DNA of 64,000 bases from Paramarasmius palmivorus. Taxonomy: Eukaryota; Basidiomycota; Agaricomycetes; Agaricales; Marasmiaceae. Under the pieces are notes generated by a model. It searched no databases and had not been told where the DNA came from. It was given only the letters and a program-made list of their open reading frames with translations. This document shows, piece after piece, positions 1 through 11,300 of this stretch (the first letter of the stretch is position 1; each line of letters starts with the position of its first letter). The stretch spans positions 96,918 through 160,917 of the forward strand of contig JAYKXP010000113.1 of NCBI GenBank assembly GCA_037176845.1. The letters are read 5' to 3'. Both the position numbers and the translations under genes were made by a program.

Positions 1-1255
1 GTTGAATAACTCTTGCATGGTTGAAGGCGACTGCATAGCAGGTGGATGAGGAGATAGTATTGTGGAAAGGCTTTGTTGTCATACCCTATTCTCCACCTGC
101 GATATAATTGATGAAGTCTCTTCGTATCCACTCCGTGAACAATCAACTGAAAGATGGCTACGCTGAGGTTCCATGGGCGGCTGTGGTGATGCTCCCGCGA
201 TAGTATGTGTTGCCAACCCAGTGGGGTCGTCAACGCTTGTGTCTAGCTGCGGATAGCATCAATATCGAGAATTCACCACTTGAGCGGGGGGAAATTGACA
301 ATCATGTTCTCGGACACGAGTTTTCGGAGCGCAACACACAGTTGTAACTCCTTTCTGCGCGTCTTCAGGATGCGTTCTCGGATTCCGTCGAGTCGGTCAG
401 GTAGATGAAGCGGATGCATTTGCCGGGACTTTTCGCGGATTCCGTCCGGCGCGCGCACTTCGGTAACATTCGCAACCAGAGAGGGATCGTCTGATATCTG
501 GAACGAAGGGTCAATGGCAGGCGTATGGGTCCCAATATCCCACGAAGCGCACCTTCTCTTGCAACAAATGTATACTTTCAGCGACTCCCTGCAAATTTCG
601 GCGATGTTCTCGAATGTCATCCGTGGTGAAACCTAGGGTCATATAAAGTATGCTTTTGGAACCCCGGCCACGAAGCTGCTGGAGCTCAGCAGATGCGCTA
701 GCGAGATGGCTTTCGACGAATAAGACACAATCGTCGATCCTATCCTTGATGATATTCTTTAGGATGGATCAGCGTTGGTCTTGCCCTATAGACAACGTCG
801 AACGACGAACCAGTTCGTGGGTATCCTTCAAGGTCGTTATTTGGCACTGGGAGACCATGTGTTGAACGGCTAGGACGTCATCTTCCCGGTTTTTCTTGCA
901 TTCTTCAAAGATCTGGCGCGCGGTTTCCAGCGCAGACGTCGCCTTCATGTAGTGAGGAACAAAGAGATAACGCGAGCCGGGCAACATGTGCTTGGTAATT
1001 ATGAGGTAGTCATACTTCTTCCAATGATATCGATCACAAAGATCAGGAGCACAGTCCAGGTTTCATCGCGAACGTTGAACGTCCTTGGGAAAACTCCCAG
1101 ATGGCAAAGCCGCAATACACAATCATTACGTATCCTACTTGCAGGAGGTCTTTGGTCGATGTACGTAGTAAGATCCACCTGAATTACACCATGACACCCA
1201 TCCACAACCATACTCGTGCCTTTCTGCTTGCAACAGCTGCTTACCCTGCATATAT
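1..1255. other. No supported gene; unrecognised open segments on the minus strand
   Basis: Two minus-strand segments stay open, at 273-620 and 769-987. The second contains a plausible charged helical stretch (ETARQIFEECKKNREDD). I cannot connect them with convincing splice sites or recognise a family. They could be exons of one unknown gene lying downstream of the DOT1-like gene on the same strand. Confidence 0.3.
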
Positions 1256-2033
1256 TCAGATTAGATACAACCCTGATACAACCCTGAATACAGTCAATGT
1301 GCTCACATTGCAGCGCAGTGAATGACCTGAACGTGTGGCCCCAGCCGTCCCAAGCTCCTTGAGGGAAATGATAACTGCAGAAGGTTTGACAGTAGCAGAG
1401 AGGATTTGACAAGCAGCTTGGTTCGCTAAGTAAGGGCACATGAGCATAACCCTAGTCTAAGTCAAGACTAAATGGCCTACTCTTTTCATCAAAGCAGAAG
1501 TTGTTGCAGAAAATCAAATCTGCACTTTTAAGCACTTCCCGGAGGCCCGTGTGGGTTAGGATATCCCCGTGCAAGACTGTCATGGTACCTGATTCTAGAC
1601 CCCACAGCCTACTTCGACGGTCGGTCTCTGCAACAAGCTGATTAGCAAGGGCAGCAACCTCCTGTCGGATTTCGATCCCATAGACTGAGCATCTCGTGGC
1701 TATACCAATCTGGGACACAACATTCCCGACGCCGCAACCTAAATCGACAACTAGACTTTTGTCAGTTATCGGGCAGTGATTCAGTAGTTGCTCAATGAAT
1801 TTTGGCATTGTCTCGCCGTAAGTCTCTGAAGAGAAAGACCGGTATTGTTGGACAAGACTGTGGTGAGGTCGTATACAGCGATCATAGCTTTGTTGAACTA
1901 TGAAGTCGTTCAAAGCTGGTCCGAAATGCCTTGGCTCTAGATCGCGGAGCACCACATTGACCTCGCCTACCGCCTTTATCAGTAAGGCGCGATCTAGGTT
2001 GTCTAAAGCTAGGGAGAGTTTGTCTTCGAGGGC
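1256..2033 (-). CDS. dot1: DOT1-like histone H3-K79 methyltransferase (partial model)
   Basis: This is a SAM-dependent methyltransferase of the DOT1 family, which methylates lysine 79 of histone H3 on nucleosomes and needs no SET domain. Exon A (2033-1481) carries the conserved YGET motif, the SAM-binding DLGCGVGNVV motif, the acidic GIEIRQE segment and the FCNNFCFDE segment that corresponds to the family's NNF motif. A GTAGGC...TTAG intron (1480-1426) joins it in phase to exon B (from 1425). Exon B supplies the closing strand AVIISLKEL, as expected for DOT1. The 5' end is unresolved: an acceptor TTTTCGTAG lies just before 2033 and the first exon or exons upstream were not fixed. The C-terminus to the stop at 1256 has no family signal and may contain another intron. 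The domain is short compared with yeast Dot1 and no basic N-terminal tail was seen. The family call is firm, the gene ends are not. Confidence 0.82.
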
Positions 2034-3396
2034 CTACGAAAAGCAGCTGATCGATTCTAAAGAACTTCGAGGAGCGGTAATCGGTACGCACTTTAACTTT
2101 CTGTTGCCCAATAATTGATGCTAGAGCATAGATGAGAGGTCTGGTCCGAAAGATATCGTATGAGCCTACCATGGAGAAGAACCGATGTCGTGTGTTGCAA
2201 GTCCTCAACCGGGTGATAATCAAGACTTTTTACCGGAACGCAAATGGGAAAGCTTTAAATAAGTACCGTAAGTGTGATGGAATGCATAAAGCTAATGGGG
2301 AAACACCAACCTTTCGGAGATATTCATATTAGGAACAACAATAGACACAGTGGTCAATTGAGCACTTGGATTCGGTGGTCCGTCGGCAACTACAAAGCTC
2401 GTCACTGACTCTCCGGGAAATACTGTGGAAATTAATGCTCGTTACAAAAGAATTTGAAAAGCATGACATACACGCCTTGTACGGCCGCCTGCTTTGCTCA
2501 ACGACTTCGGTGGGTGAGAATGGTTCCGAACGTTCTGCAGGGCGATAGCAAAATTTCGCCCATTGGGGTCGGTATCGCCACACTTCGCCTGGGGACACTG
2601 GGTGCAAGAAAGTGACGGCCGGGTATAAGCAAGTCGGCTGGGATCTTGCAGCACCCTCTGTTTCAATTTGTTCGTGATGGTATGATACCGACACAAACTT
2701 ATCACGGAATTTTTTGGTTTGCCTACAGGTAAGTGAAGCTTTCTTGACGCTCTTGTAGTCCTTCAGCTGCTCTTGGGCGATCATCTTTTCTAGTTTAGCC
2801 CTTTGCCTGAAATTCACGTTGAGTGCGAATAAGCGAGGCTCGATGGACGCGTACCTAGAACGACGTGATCTTTCCGTTGATGTGAGAGAACGTGGCGGCT
2901 CCGCTAGCTCCTAAGGATCTTGTGAGGGTTTATCTTGGAAGTGGTTTCGTCAATAACTCGCCATCTCAGTTTTCCGATAGAAGGCAAGTCGTTCATTGTC
3001 TGATAGACCCTACGCCGAATGAGCCAACCTCTTCAATGGCAGACAAACAACAGTCAACGAACTACGACAGATAGTGCAAGATGCCTTTCTTTTCGGGTCT
3101 AGAGTGTGGAAGGTTATGAGGACATGTTCGTAACAGACTAGTGATACTTGCTTGGTTGGTCTTTTGCATTGCAACGAGAGAGGTAGAAGGCAGCTTAAGC
3201 CAAATAACGCCAAACTCTTACAGGGTTTCAACTCGGGGCCACGTGACCCTCCGCTTCCCGATAGAAAATGCTCTAATTTGGTCCTCGCCTAGAGTCTGCT
3301 CACAGATTAACTGAAAGAAGTGAATTTTAGTTGTTTTGATGTGAAGACTAGGTACATGAACCATATCTGATATAATAAAACCACAAGTCAATTGCT
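2034..3396. other. Intergenic or unresolved; possible small coiled-coil exon on the minus strand
   Basis: A minus-strand segment at about 2329-2805 begins after an acceptor-like TTTCAG and encodes a lysine-rich helical stretch (AKLEKMIAQEQLKDYK). It could be part of an unidentified gene or the 5' end of the DOT1-like gene. No other coding signal is convincing here. Confidence 0.3.
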
Positions 3397-4366
3397 CTAG
3401 ACCTTCCCTGGGGGACTCGTGTATGTCCACGGACTCGGAGGCGGTGGCCATGTTCCAGTGAATTTGGGCTCTACTAAACGCTCCCTGCGCTTTCGGCTTT
3501 CCTTGAGGCGGTGTGATAGAGTATCCAAACTAGCCTTGTAGTCATTAATGAACCCCTGCGTCTTATCTACATATCGATCTCTTGCGGCGACAGCCTAGGT
3601 TTGGCGAACTGGGTCATCTGTACGAGGATGATGGACGGATATACTCACCCTACGGAGGACTTCATTGTCGTTTTCGGCTACTTGAAGGGCGAACAAAAGA
3701 GTCTGTCTCTCCTCTTCAACTCTCTTCGCAGTTTCATCGGAATGCTGGTCAAATTTTAGTGAGTGTCTTTGTATCGAAGTGGACTACTGCTACCTCTCGG
3801 AGACCTTTCAGTTCTCTGCGTAATTCATCAACCTCTTCTTGTGCAGCCTCTAATTTTTGCGAGGCGTTGCGTTCCTGGGGTCCCTCGGCGTGGACATCCT
3901 GAGATTTTGTTACATTGCCCAAACGCTGACACGGTTTTAGCATACTTATGAATGATTGTAAAACGAGTCACTAGTACCACAGAGTCTTGAAGAGCTCTCA
4001 GCTCTGCACGTAACGCATTCGCCTCCTCTTGTGCCACCTCAAGTCTCTTCAGCGCGCTAAGTTTGAACTGTCTCTGTGCATTTACATCCTGTGACAGACT
4101 TTGATTTACTTGCAATTTGATAACATGTACTCCACTCACTGCTCTGGTGTTGAGAAGCTCGATTTGCATTTCGAACAACTCCGACATGCCCTTCTCTTTT
4201 TCGTTTCGAGGGGTCTCCTTCTCTTTTTTGTCTCGAGGGGTCTCCTTCTTCTTTCTGTTTCGAGAGGTCTCCATCGCTGTAAATCTACATGAGTTCAAGA
4301 ATATCGTTTGTTTCGGAGGATCTTACCCCCTTGTTGGAATATGTTCATATCGGTGCGGATGGTCAT
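3397..4366 (-). CDS. Small coiled-coil protein with duplicated exons
   Basis: I do not recognise a named family. A multi-exon minus-strand model reads cleanly. Exon 1 starts at the ATG at 4366 (MTIRTDMNIFQQG) and ends at a GTAAGA donor. After a TTTACAG acceptor, exon 2 continues with three near-repeats of a charged decapeptide (ETPRDKKEK-like) and a MSELFEMQIELL helix. Two consecutive later exons are clear copies of one another: LEVAQEEANALRAELRAL (about 3990-4090) and LEAAQEEVDELRRELKGL (about 3800-3900), each preceded by SQDV. A further coil exon (FDQHSDETAKRVEEERQ, about 3630-3755) ends at a GTGAGT donor. The last exon (AVAARDRYVDKTQGFINDY...) runs to the TAG at 3397 through a proline-rich tail. 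The protein is probably an elongated dimeric coil. Its location and partners cannot be inferred. Confidence 0.6.
4204..4272. repeat. Three tandem imperfect ~28-bp repeats inside the coiled-coil gene
   Basis: The plus strand reads three times the pattern TTTCGAGGGGTCTCCTTC with small changes. On the minus strand this encodes the repeated Lys/Glu-rich ETPR decapeptides near the N-terminus of the coiled-coil protein. Confidence 0.75.
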
Positions 4367-4842
4367 TTGTGAACGGATGGAGCGAAACTGATTGACCCAC
4401 TCGCGGGCTTATAAAACCCAGGAGACAATAAAACAAGCAGAGGATGCACGGGCCACGCATGATGAAGTACTCGGATCGTCGTTGTGGGACCAGAAAGGCG
4501 CATTGTAGCACAGCCGTGAGCCATGCGCCAAAAATCGTGACCTGCCGGGAGGTAGATTCCGGAATCCGGAAAGCATGCCAATATCACGGATGTCTGGCGC
4601 ATGACTCGGACAAAGAAATCGAACTCCAGCAGCCACTCCCTTTCTTCTATAACACATACTCCTCATACGTCTCACCAGATCACCTTCAATTCCCTATGCT
4701 AGGTTACAATGCATCCCGATTCATCACTTTACGGCGCAGCGGCGCGGCCCAGTCATCGGAAAGGGTGTGTAGTGTTGGTTGTCTGATTTCAGGATAGCTT
4801 ACATTTTCTTACCAGCCAACTGCTCGCATCGAGCGTCACAGG
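4367..4842. other. Divergent intergenic region upstream of the SUN-domain gene
   Basis: This stretch lies between the minus-strand coiled-coil gene and the plus-strand SUN gene. It contains an ATG near 4711 followed by an open exon-like segment (MHPDSSLYGAAARPSH) and a GTGTGT donor, which could be the SUN gene's first exon. The phase did not join cleanly to the main exon, so this is left open. Confidence 0.35.
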
Positions 4843-5772
4843 GTGCCGCTTCACCAGCCGCAACCTCAACAGCAACAACCTTTCAGTGTCACTTGGGGAG
4901 ATATAATCTCCTTCATCAGCACAGTGCTCACTATCTCCCTGACAGTCACTGCGGCGGTATCATGCATGCATGGAGCACATGCACGAGGGGAGCTAAATGT
5001 AGGAGGCGTCCTATGTGATATTCAAAATCTGGTCTGTGCTCTAAGCTCGACCATCTCTCCGATCTCCTGTGCTCCCGTCACCTGTGATTTATTTCGAAAC
5101 ACCTGGTCTCGTTCCTCGCCAGCCTCGTCAAAGAACCTTCGTGTAAACATGAGGGATTATGCCTTGAATTGGAACGGCGGACGGATCGAACATGGTTTGA
5201 CATCCCCCACGTTTGACGCCCCCACTCTCAGTCTTTGGGGCCGATGGCTTGCCCATGCTCGAGGCTGGACTCCCCGGCATGCCCGACTTGTAATACCGGA
5301 GTCCGTCATAGATGAAGACCTTCGAGTGGGAAAGTGCTGGTCCTTCTCAGGCCCGAAAGGCCACGTCGGTATCATTCTCTCTGAATACGTGAACATCACC
5401 CACGTCTCACTGTATTCGCCTCACCACGACGAGTTATCACCGATTCAACTACAACAATCGCCTCGAAAAATATCCATTTGGGTTTTCTTAGAACCCGGAT
5501 ACGACATACCGAGCAATGCCAGGGCCACGGTTCCAGCAGTGTCATTCCGTACCTTGGACCTCGTTCATCTCGATTCTCGGGTGTTGTCTGCGGGTACTTT
5601 TCTGCTCGTCGGTGGTATTGATTATGATCCCACACGTGGGACTAGGCAAACTTTCGATGTTGGGGCCCATCAGGTTACAACTTCCGTGGTTGTGCTTGAA
5701 ATTCACGAGAATGGTGGATCAAACCGGACATGCCTCTACAGAACTTCTGTGCATGGATTAGCGCAAGGATGA
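4843..5772 (+). CDS. SUN-domain (Sad1/UNC-84) nuclear envelope protein
   Basis: SUN proteins span the inner nuclear membrane and bind KASH proteins in the perinuclear space. Together they form the LINC bridge between chromatin and cytoskeleton. This single long exon encodes about 309 residues. A Gln/Pro-rich start is followed by one membrane segment (residues about 20-42, IISFISTVLTISLTVTAAV), then a linker. The SUN domain spans about residues 105-305. Its hallmarks are the CWSFSGPKGHVGI core, a central ISIWVFLEP strand, FLLVGGIDYD, and the closing CLYRTSVHG with its conserved Cys and HG. The reading frame opens at a GTG with no in-frame ATG before the membrane segment, so a short upstream exon is expected; an acceptor-like TCACAG lies just before 4842. 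There is little room for a trimerising coiled coil before the SUN domain, so this is a short member of the family. Confidence 0.88.
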   Translation: MPLHQPQPQQQQPFSVTWGDIISFISTVLTISLTVTAAVSCMHGAHARGELNVGGVLCDIQNLVCALSSTISPISCAPVTCDLFRNTWSRSSPASSKNLRVNMRDYALNWNGGRIEHGLTSPTFDAPTLSLWGRWLAHARGWTPRHARLVIPESVIDEDLRVGKCWSFSGPKGHVGIILSEYVNITHVSLYSPHHDELSPIQLQQSPRKISIWVFLEPGYDIPSNARATVPAVSFRTLDLVHLDSRVLSAGTFLLVGGIDYDPTRGTRQTFDVGAHQVTTSVVVLEIHENGGSNRTCLYRTSVHGLAQG

Positions 5773-6004
5773 TTCAATTGATGTAACATTTGAAGCTCAT
5801 ACAATGAACTGATTGAAGGTTTCGGGAGAGAATGATAGCAGTGTGCACAGTCCACCGTTGGGCTACCATGGCATTCAATGTGATTGTCTCGGAGAACGCA
5901 GGCCCAAGGCAGGCCCAAGCATACGGTCCATCGACTACTATATAGGACGGCTGAATAACCGTCCCACTCCATCATCCTCCCCCGCCTCATCGCATAGTAT
6001 CAAG

Positions 6005-6434
6005 ATGCCAACCGCAGTGCAGAAGAATCATGATCATAGTCGCGTCGACGTTTTACGTCGTGAAGAGGATATGTGCGACTGGCAAGCAATTACGGAAGAC
6101 TTAAACTGTGTGGCTCTTTCGAGCAGTAACGATGATTCTCCTGAAGACTCCGAGGTGAGACTTGGGGTACTCGAGATGGATGTTGAATTCGTGGCTAACG
6201 TCCAAACAGGTTCTCACTGTCCAAGATCGGAATGAATTGCTCATAGACCTAGGAATATACCATGTGAACCGACTCAGAGCGGAGATAGAGGAGAAAGATC
6301 GGCAAATTCAGACGTTGAGAACCGAGAACTCGAAGCTGATCGCTCGCTTAGGTCAATTCGGCTCAGGTACTTGCATAAAAGTTGCTCACTGATGTCTCAT
6401 CACACAAGTCGACGTCGTATCGAAGTACTCATAG
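6005..6434 (+). CDS. Short coiled-coil (leucine-zipper-like) protein
   Basis: The function is unknown. Exon 1 (6005-6154) starts at an ATG and encodes an acidic segment (EDMCDWQAITEDLNC...SPEDSE). A GTGAGA donor and AACAG acceptor give exon 2 from 6210. Exon 2 encodes a clear coiled coil with a heptad pattern (DLGIYHVNRLRAEIEEKDRQ, then IQTLRTENSKLIARLGQF). Exon 2 can read to a TGA at 6390-6392. Alternatively a 42-nt intron (6367-6408, with a CTCAC/CTGAT branch-like site) leads to a short last exon ending in TAG at 6432-6434. The protein has about 95-100 residues. It follows the SUN gene on the same strand by about 230 bp, but no functional link can be claimed. A small bZIP-like dimeriser without a basic region is one possibility. 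Confidence 0.6.
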
Positions 6435-7908
6435 GGCTCAGGGATAGTGTTTGGAAGTTTCTACTCAATATGGTATTCGTTTTACGAAAGATTGTTTACA
6501 AATTTATATGCATATATATTTAACGCTTCATACGCTCGTTTAAGAATTCCCGGACTTCTCATTGAAGCTTTGCTACCCTCCATGATCATTGGGGTACAGG
6601 TACAGGTAAAGGTTTTTTTTTGCGGGCACATTCGCGCTTTAACGCGTGCTACGGGAAAGGAGGCAATTTCTGGGGGCCCTCCGAGTCAGGATACTCATAA
6701 GGAAACGTATAATGACTTTCCTAGTATACGGTATGGTACATTGGCGACATCGCAAACGACTTGTTCTTCTCATTGCTTCATTATCCAACGGCGCCTTCTC
6801 TGTCGACATCCACGCGGTTGGTCCTCCAGTACGCTCGAGCGCTTTCGCTATCTGAATGGGTCAGAGCTGGCGGTACGTTGTCTTTCTATGATCTTCCTCT
6901 AGCGGTTGCACTGACCCGTGAAGATGAACAGGACGCTGCTCCATATCTCCCCGGGCTAGTTCTTGAGCCAGGATAGAATTCAACGCCGGCTTACGAAAGA
7001 TAGCAGTGCGACAGCCCAAATAGGTTCGACGGCCATGGCTAGGAGAAGCCGTGTTTGGGGTTAGACTAAAATTCAAAGGAGGGCTCACCCTGGCTGAACA
7101 CAAGACTGGACTTTTCCGGATGATCGTAAGGCGAAGCGGGGCTCAACACCACGCATATTTTCCAATGTCGACCTCCCAGCTGGAGAACCCGCGAGGACAT
7201 ATATGTTGATATGCGATGAAGATCATGAGATCGGATACGGTGTGACCTCACAATAACATCGCTGGTACCTAATCAGCGCCGAGCAAAAAAAAAGCATAAT
7301 CCGGGACATACCATGGTCAAATTTCAAAGGTGCCACACGATTAGGAGGATGCAGAAAAAGCAGCAGATGACGTAGTCGCTTTTCAAATTGAGTCAGTCGT
7401 AGAGGGTTGGGTCTACTCCAAAGGTATCTGTGTGTGCACGGTAAGGGAGAACAGTACTAACGGCGAAATGGACATTGAATATAGATAAGGTTATGTTAAT
7501 ACATAACGACCATTGCGCAGACGAGAATGGTGTATATTTGGAGCATGCCGACATTGTCTGATTTGGCGGTGACTTCTTCTGACCAGGAGGATGGCGGCGC
7601 AGATGTTGAGGAGGGCCGGGCAAGAGTATGAGCAGGCTGTAAGAGTACAGATGAAAGAGCACACCTAACAGCCTGACGACACACATGAGATTGAAGACAC
7701 ACCTATACCATTTTCGCACGGGCAACAACAGCGGAAAGCTTCCAGAACAGCTGGAAACCTCCTGAGATTAACATCGATAATGAAAAAAAAGACGGAGGGC
7801 TGCCAGGGCAAGGGCTTTAGCACATGATGGTCTGGATTTTCGGCCGGTGAATGTGAACCCGAAAGTTTCTCACGCTTGGTCCTTTTGCATTCACAGCATT
7901 GTTCTGTT
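6435..7908. other. No supported gene
   Basis: Overlapping open segments occur in several frames at 6447-6976 on plus and 6861-7251 and 7393-7728 on minus. None shows a family motif or a convincing chain of splice sites. The minus segment at 7393-7728 is hydrophobic and could be one exon of an unrecognised membrane protein. Confidence 0.35.
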
Positions 7909-8504
7909 ATGGACTCTAAAATCCTCAAAATCGTGGAACAATTCCTGAAAGAGATCTCCGACGACGAGAAGAAATACTCAGATACAGAAGCGACTTCGCT
8001 CGAAGCCGCAATTCGCCATCTCAATTCTGCCAGGATCACCCTACGAGCCACAGTAAATCGTTGTTCAGTTTACTATTCCTTTCTTCTTACGCATGTCTAC
8101 AGCAGGCACTTCGTCGGGAATGGGAGAACTCCAAGACTAGTTTTGACAAAACCCTGGACAATCTCATTGCCGCTGCCGAATTCGCTCACTCCGATGATCT
8201 GTATTTGAGGATGTTCATTGTGGTTGGAATACAGTCAGAGATACTCCGGTGCCTCACCATCCTTGCTTTACTACCTCCACATCCCGACTTTCCGTCCATT
8301 CAGGTAATGCCTATTGGAGTATTTCTTTTGGCTTTACCTCACCTTCCACAGATCATTGAATTTGCCAGGTGTAATCATGACCACATAAAGAACGACACCG
8401 AGACGCTAATCACGAAATATGCAACCATTCAATCCTATTCAATTTGTCTTATCCAGCGGGCAGTAGGGCTTTACTTGAATTCAGATACGAAGGTCGGCGC
8501 CTGA
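7909..8504 (+). CDS. Conserved-looking hypothetical helical protein, 165 aa, three exons
   Basis: The family is not recognised. Three exons join in phase. Exon 1 (7909-8052, 48 codons) starts at an ATG and encodes an acidic helical segment (MDSKILKIVEQFLKEISDDE). Exon 2 is 8103-8303 (67 codons, donor CAG|GTAATG). Exon 3 is 8352-8504 (after a TTCCACAG acceptor). Both introns are about 50 nt and phase 0. The product appears all-helical, with no signal peptide and no clear membrane span; a moderately hydrophobic patch (ILRCLTILALLPPH) lies near the centre. The intron lengths, phases and amino-acid composition make it a credible gene even without a family match. Confidence 0.62.
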
Positions 8505-11300
8505 CATGCATGTATGTAAAATACTACATCCCACTGAAATTTGTAACAACAATTGAGTCGGGGGCGCATCAGAATTTTCCCGGCTAAATGCGGCAAAAAG
8601 GTGTGAAAGCGGCCCGGTCGTGATGCGCCTCCCGCCCGCCATTTACTATGCCTTCACATCGTATCTATTGAACACAGAACAAGAAGGAACATCTGCCACT
8701 CTGCGAGTTGGAGGTCACGGCAGCGGGGATATTGATAGCTTTGCGCTGCTCTATGCTTCCGCGCGGACTAGTCGGAATTTCCGGACTGAGAGATCCCAAT
8801 CCCTGTCAGAACATCATCTGGATGTTAACTTTTTTCGGCCGTCCAGCTTGAAGGAACGACCCAAAACTTGAATTATTTCTGGAATGCCCAAAAAAAAGGA
8901 AATTTTGGATACAGTACCGCGCGCGTTTCGTTACTCGCGTGAACTATGAACTCATACTATTTTGGTGAGATCAGCGGTCTGCTCTTAAATTCTGGCGGCC
9001 AAAAGAATGCCATCTACGTCGGCTCCCCAGCTGTGAAGCTTGAGCCAGGGAGGGCTCACGTGTAGATACTTCTACAATATTTGTGCATTCAACTTTACAG
9101 TGCTTTGGCTCTCCTTACTATGGCTACATCACAAGCCCCAAAGAACATTTGCGCTTCATTAGCACAGGCAGAGGAACGACAGCAAACCAAGTGAGTGCGA
9201 TCTGATTTTGGAAAGGGATGGGAAAGTCTTTTGTCAGCAATTCGTAATCAGGGCAGCACCCAGTCCCTTCCGGCGGCGGAACTTGCGACTACGAATTTCC
9301 GCTCCGAGTCCTTTTTGCGTATCAGCATGTTAGGATGGAAATGTATCTCCTGCTGATAGAGAGGAGTGTGAGTAGGAGGAACTTCGGCACTTGATGAGGG
9401 CGTGGTCGACTCGGAGCAGGTACGGTTTTCAATTGCAACGTTCAACGTCTTGGGCAAAAACTCAAAATAATTCTTTCTGTACCAGTGTCCTCCCAAGGTG
9501 TGTCAATTCCTCCTCAGCTCATCCCGAATATGGTTCATGTTCCATCAAATCCCAATATCCCAAGACGGTCCTGGCACCATCCGGTAGAGAATGCCCGAAA
9601 TAGAATTTTGCACATCCTGAAGACGCAGTAGTGGGGCTGAGGCTTGATTGAAACCCAGTGTTCTGCTACCTGGACCCCATCATACTGGTGGTCTGGTCGA
9701 GCGGACACCGAGCGTGTAGCTTGCGTCTATGTTTGTGGTGACTTGCGCGCACTGCAGATTCTTCTCCAGGCTTTGAAACTCTCCCAGACATTGTGACTGG
9801 CCTGTATCATCCATTTGGGTCTTCTCTCCAATCTTGCTATTATATCCGTACCTTCTGTCGAAAGGAATCCTCGCACCTCTATCCAGCTCTGACACCGCAA
9901 GGAATCACAGCACCTTCTCGCGAGTTGGTGCGTCTCGTTAGCCGCTCTGTTGCTATAAGGAATTGCAACACCTTTTCGTCGGCGACGATGTCCAGAAGGA
10001 ATGAACGCTTGTCGGAATCGTTACACTGCAGAACGGTTGCACCTTATCACATTACACAAGGAACTGTTCACACCACAAACTTCGCACCCTCTTCGCACCC
10101 AGAATGGTTTGCCTTGTTGACTCCAAGCCATTAGGAGCCCTTCATCCATTTATCCTACAACATCCCGTACCCTGAACTCCATGGTATAAACATATACCAG
10201 GCGCAGGACCATTGCACTACTCTGGGAACCAGGAAGGAATGATGGCACTGAAACATCACTTGTTCCAGCAACAATTGTAAGAGTTCTCGTTGTTCATCTT
10301 GTACATTGCTCCCATCTAAATTGAGATCTTACAGCAACAATCTATATTCCGGCATCCTCTTTGGCCTCAACATTTCACGTGCTCGACAGCGCGGCATCCG
10401 TTTCCCTAAATACTCCTATCTTCCAGTGTATTTCTATCTTTGCATGCATCTCCAGAAGTTCACGGCTGTACCTGGAATTCCAAACTGTCTCCACCAGAGG
10501 TAGCGTCGATAGTAGTACATCCAACGGAACGCGCGCAATCGCGAACACCCTGTCAAGTCAAGAGCTTCTCAACCACCCTGTCTTTGGTTAGTGACATCTA
10601 CTTTCTCGGGCTAATTTTACTCACTTGCAGTGCTACGTGCAGCTATAATCCCCAGTAGTCCTGGTCCTGATCGTAGCCTTGAAACACGCTCCCATCTCTT
10701 AGTCTTGTCGCCAATCGTTCCCAAATACTCCCCCCGAACCGCCCTCGTCATATCTTCCAGCGCTGTATAAGGACCCGCTTGCAACACGGCCAGTAGATTC
10801 AAAGGGGAATGTGTTCAGTACAGCTCGGTATGTCTCAGGACAACCAAGACCGGCCGACCAATTGACTCTTCCACTTCTTACTATGCCTCCTCCTTGACCG
10901 TGTCGGTCCAAGCTCCATTATCCTAGGTTTCAAGAGCGAGAGAAGAGCGAAGGAAAGCCACGGCATCTGCAAAACGTTTCATCGTCCACGCCGGCGTGCT
11001 TTGCAGACAGGTGATATTCCGGAAACTTCTTGCCAGGCTCTTAACTTCGAGGGGCAGTAGGAAGTCCAGGGAATTGCGCGGTCTGAGGTACAGACGCTGC
11101 GTACTGCTGTACAGTTCTTCTCCTACAGTCTTTCCTGATGTCAGGATTCGTGATGGGAATTGGAGATCGGCATATTCTCGTTGGAACAGGAGAAGGTTGG
11201 GACAAAGGGTTGTCTTCGCTGAGAGCAAGCCGGATAAGATTTCAAGGTATCGATACGTCTGTGATTCTCGCCGTAGCTTGGTAGTTCCTAACTTTTTCTA
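8505..11300. other. No supported gene; scattered short open segments
   Basis: Short open segments occur on both strands, for example minus 9248-9496, minus 9680-9895, minus 10923-11228 and plus 10996-11301. No motif was recognised and no splice chain was convincing. The minus segment near 9470 (FEFLPKTLNV) weakly resembles one near 1080 (LGVFPRTFNV), which may hint at a shared unidentified gene family. Confidence 0.3.

Noticed and set aside
4101..4395. Plus-strand Phe/Ser-rich frames
   Set aside because: They are the complement of the Lys/Glu decapeptide repeats of the coiled-coil gene.
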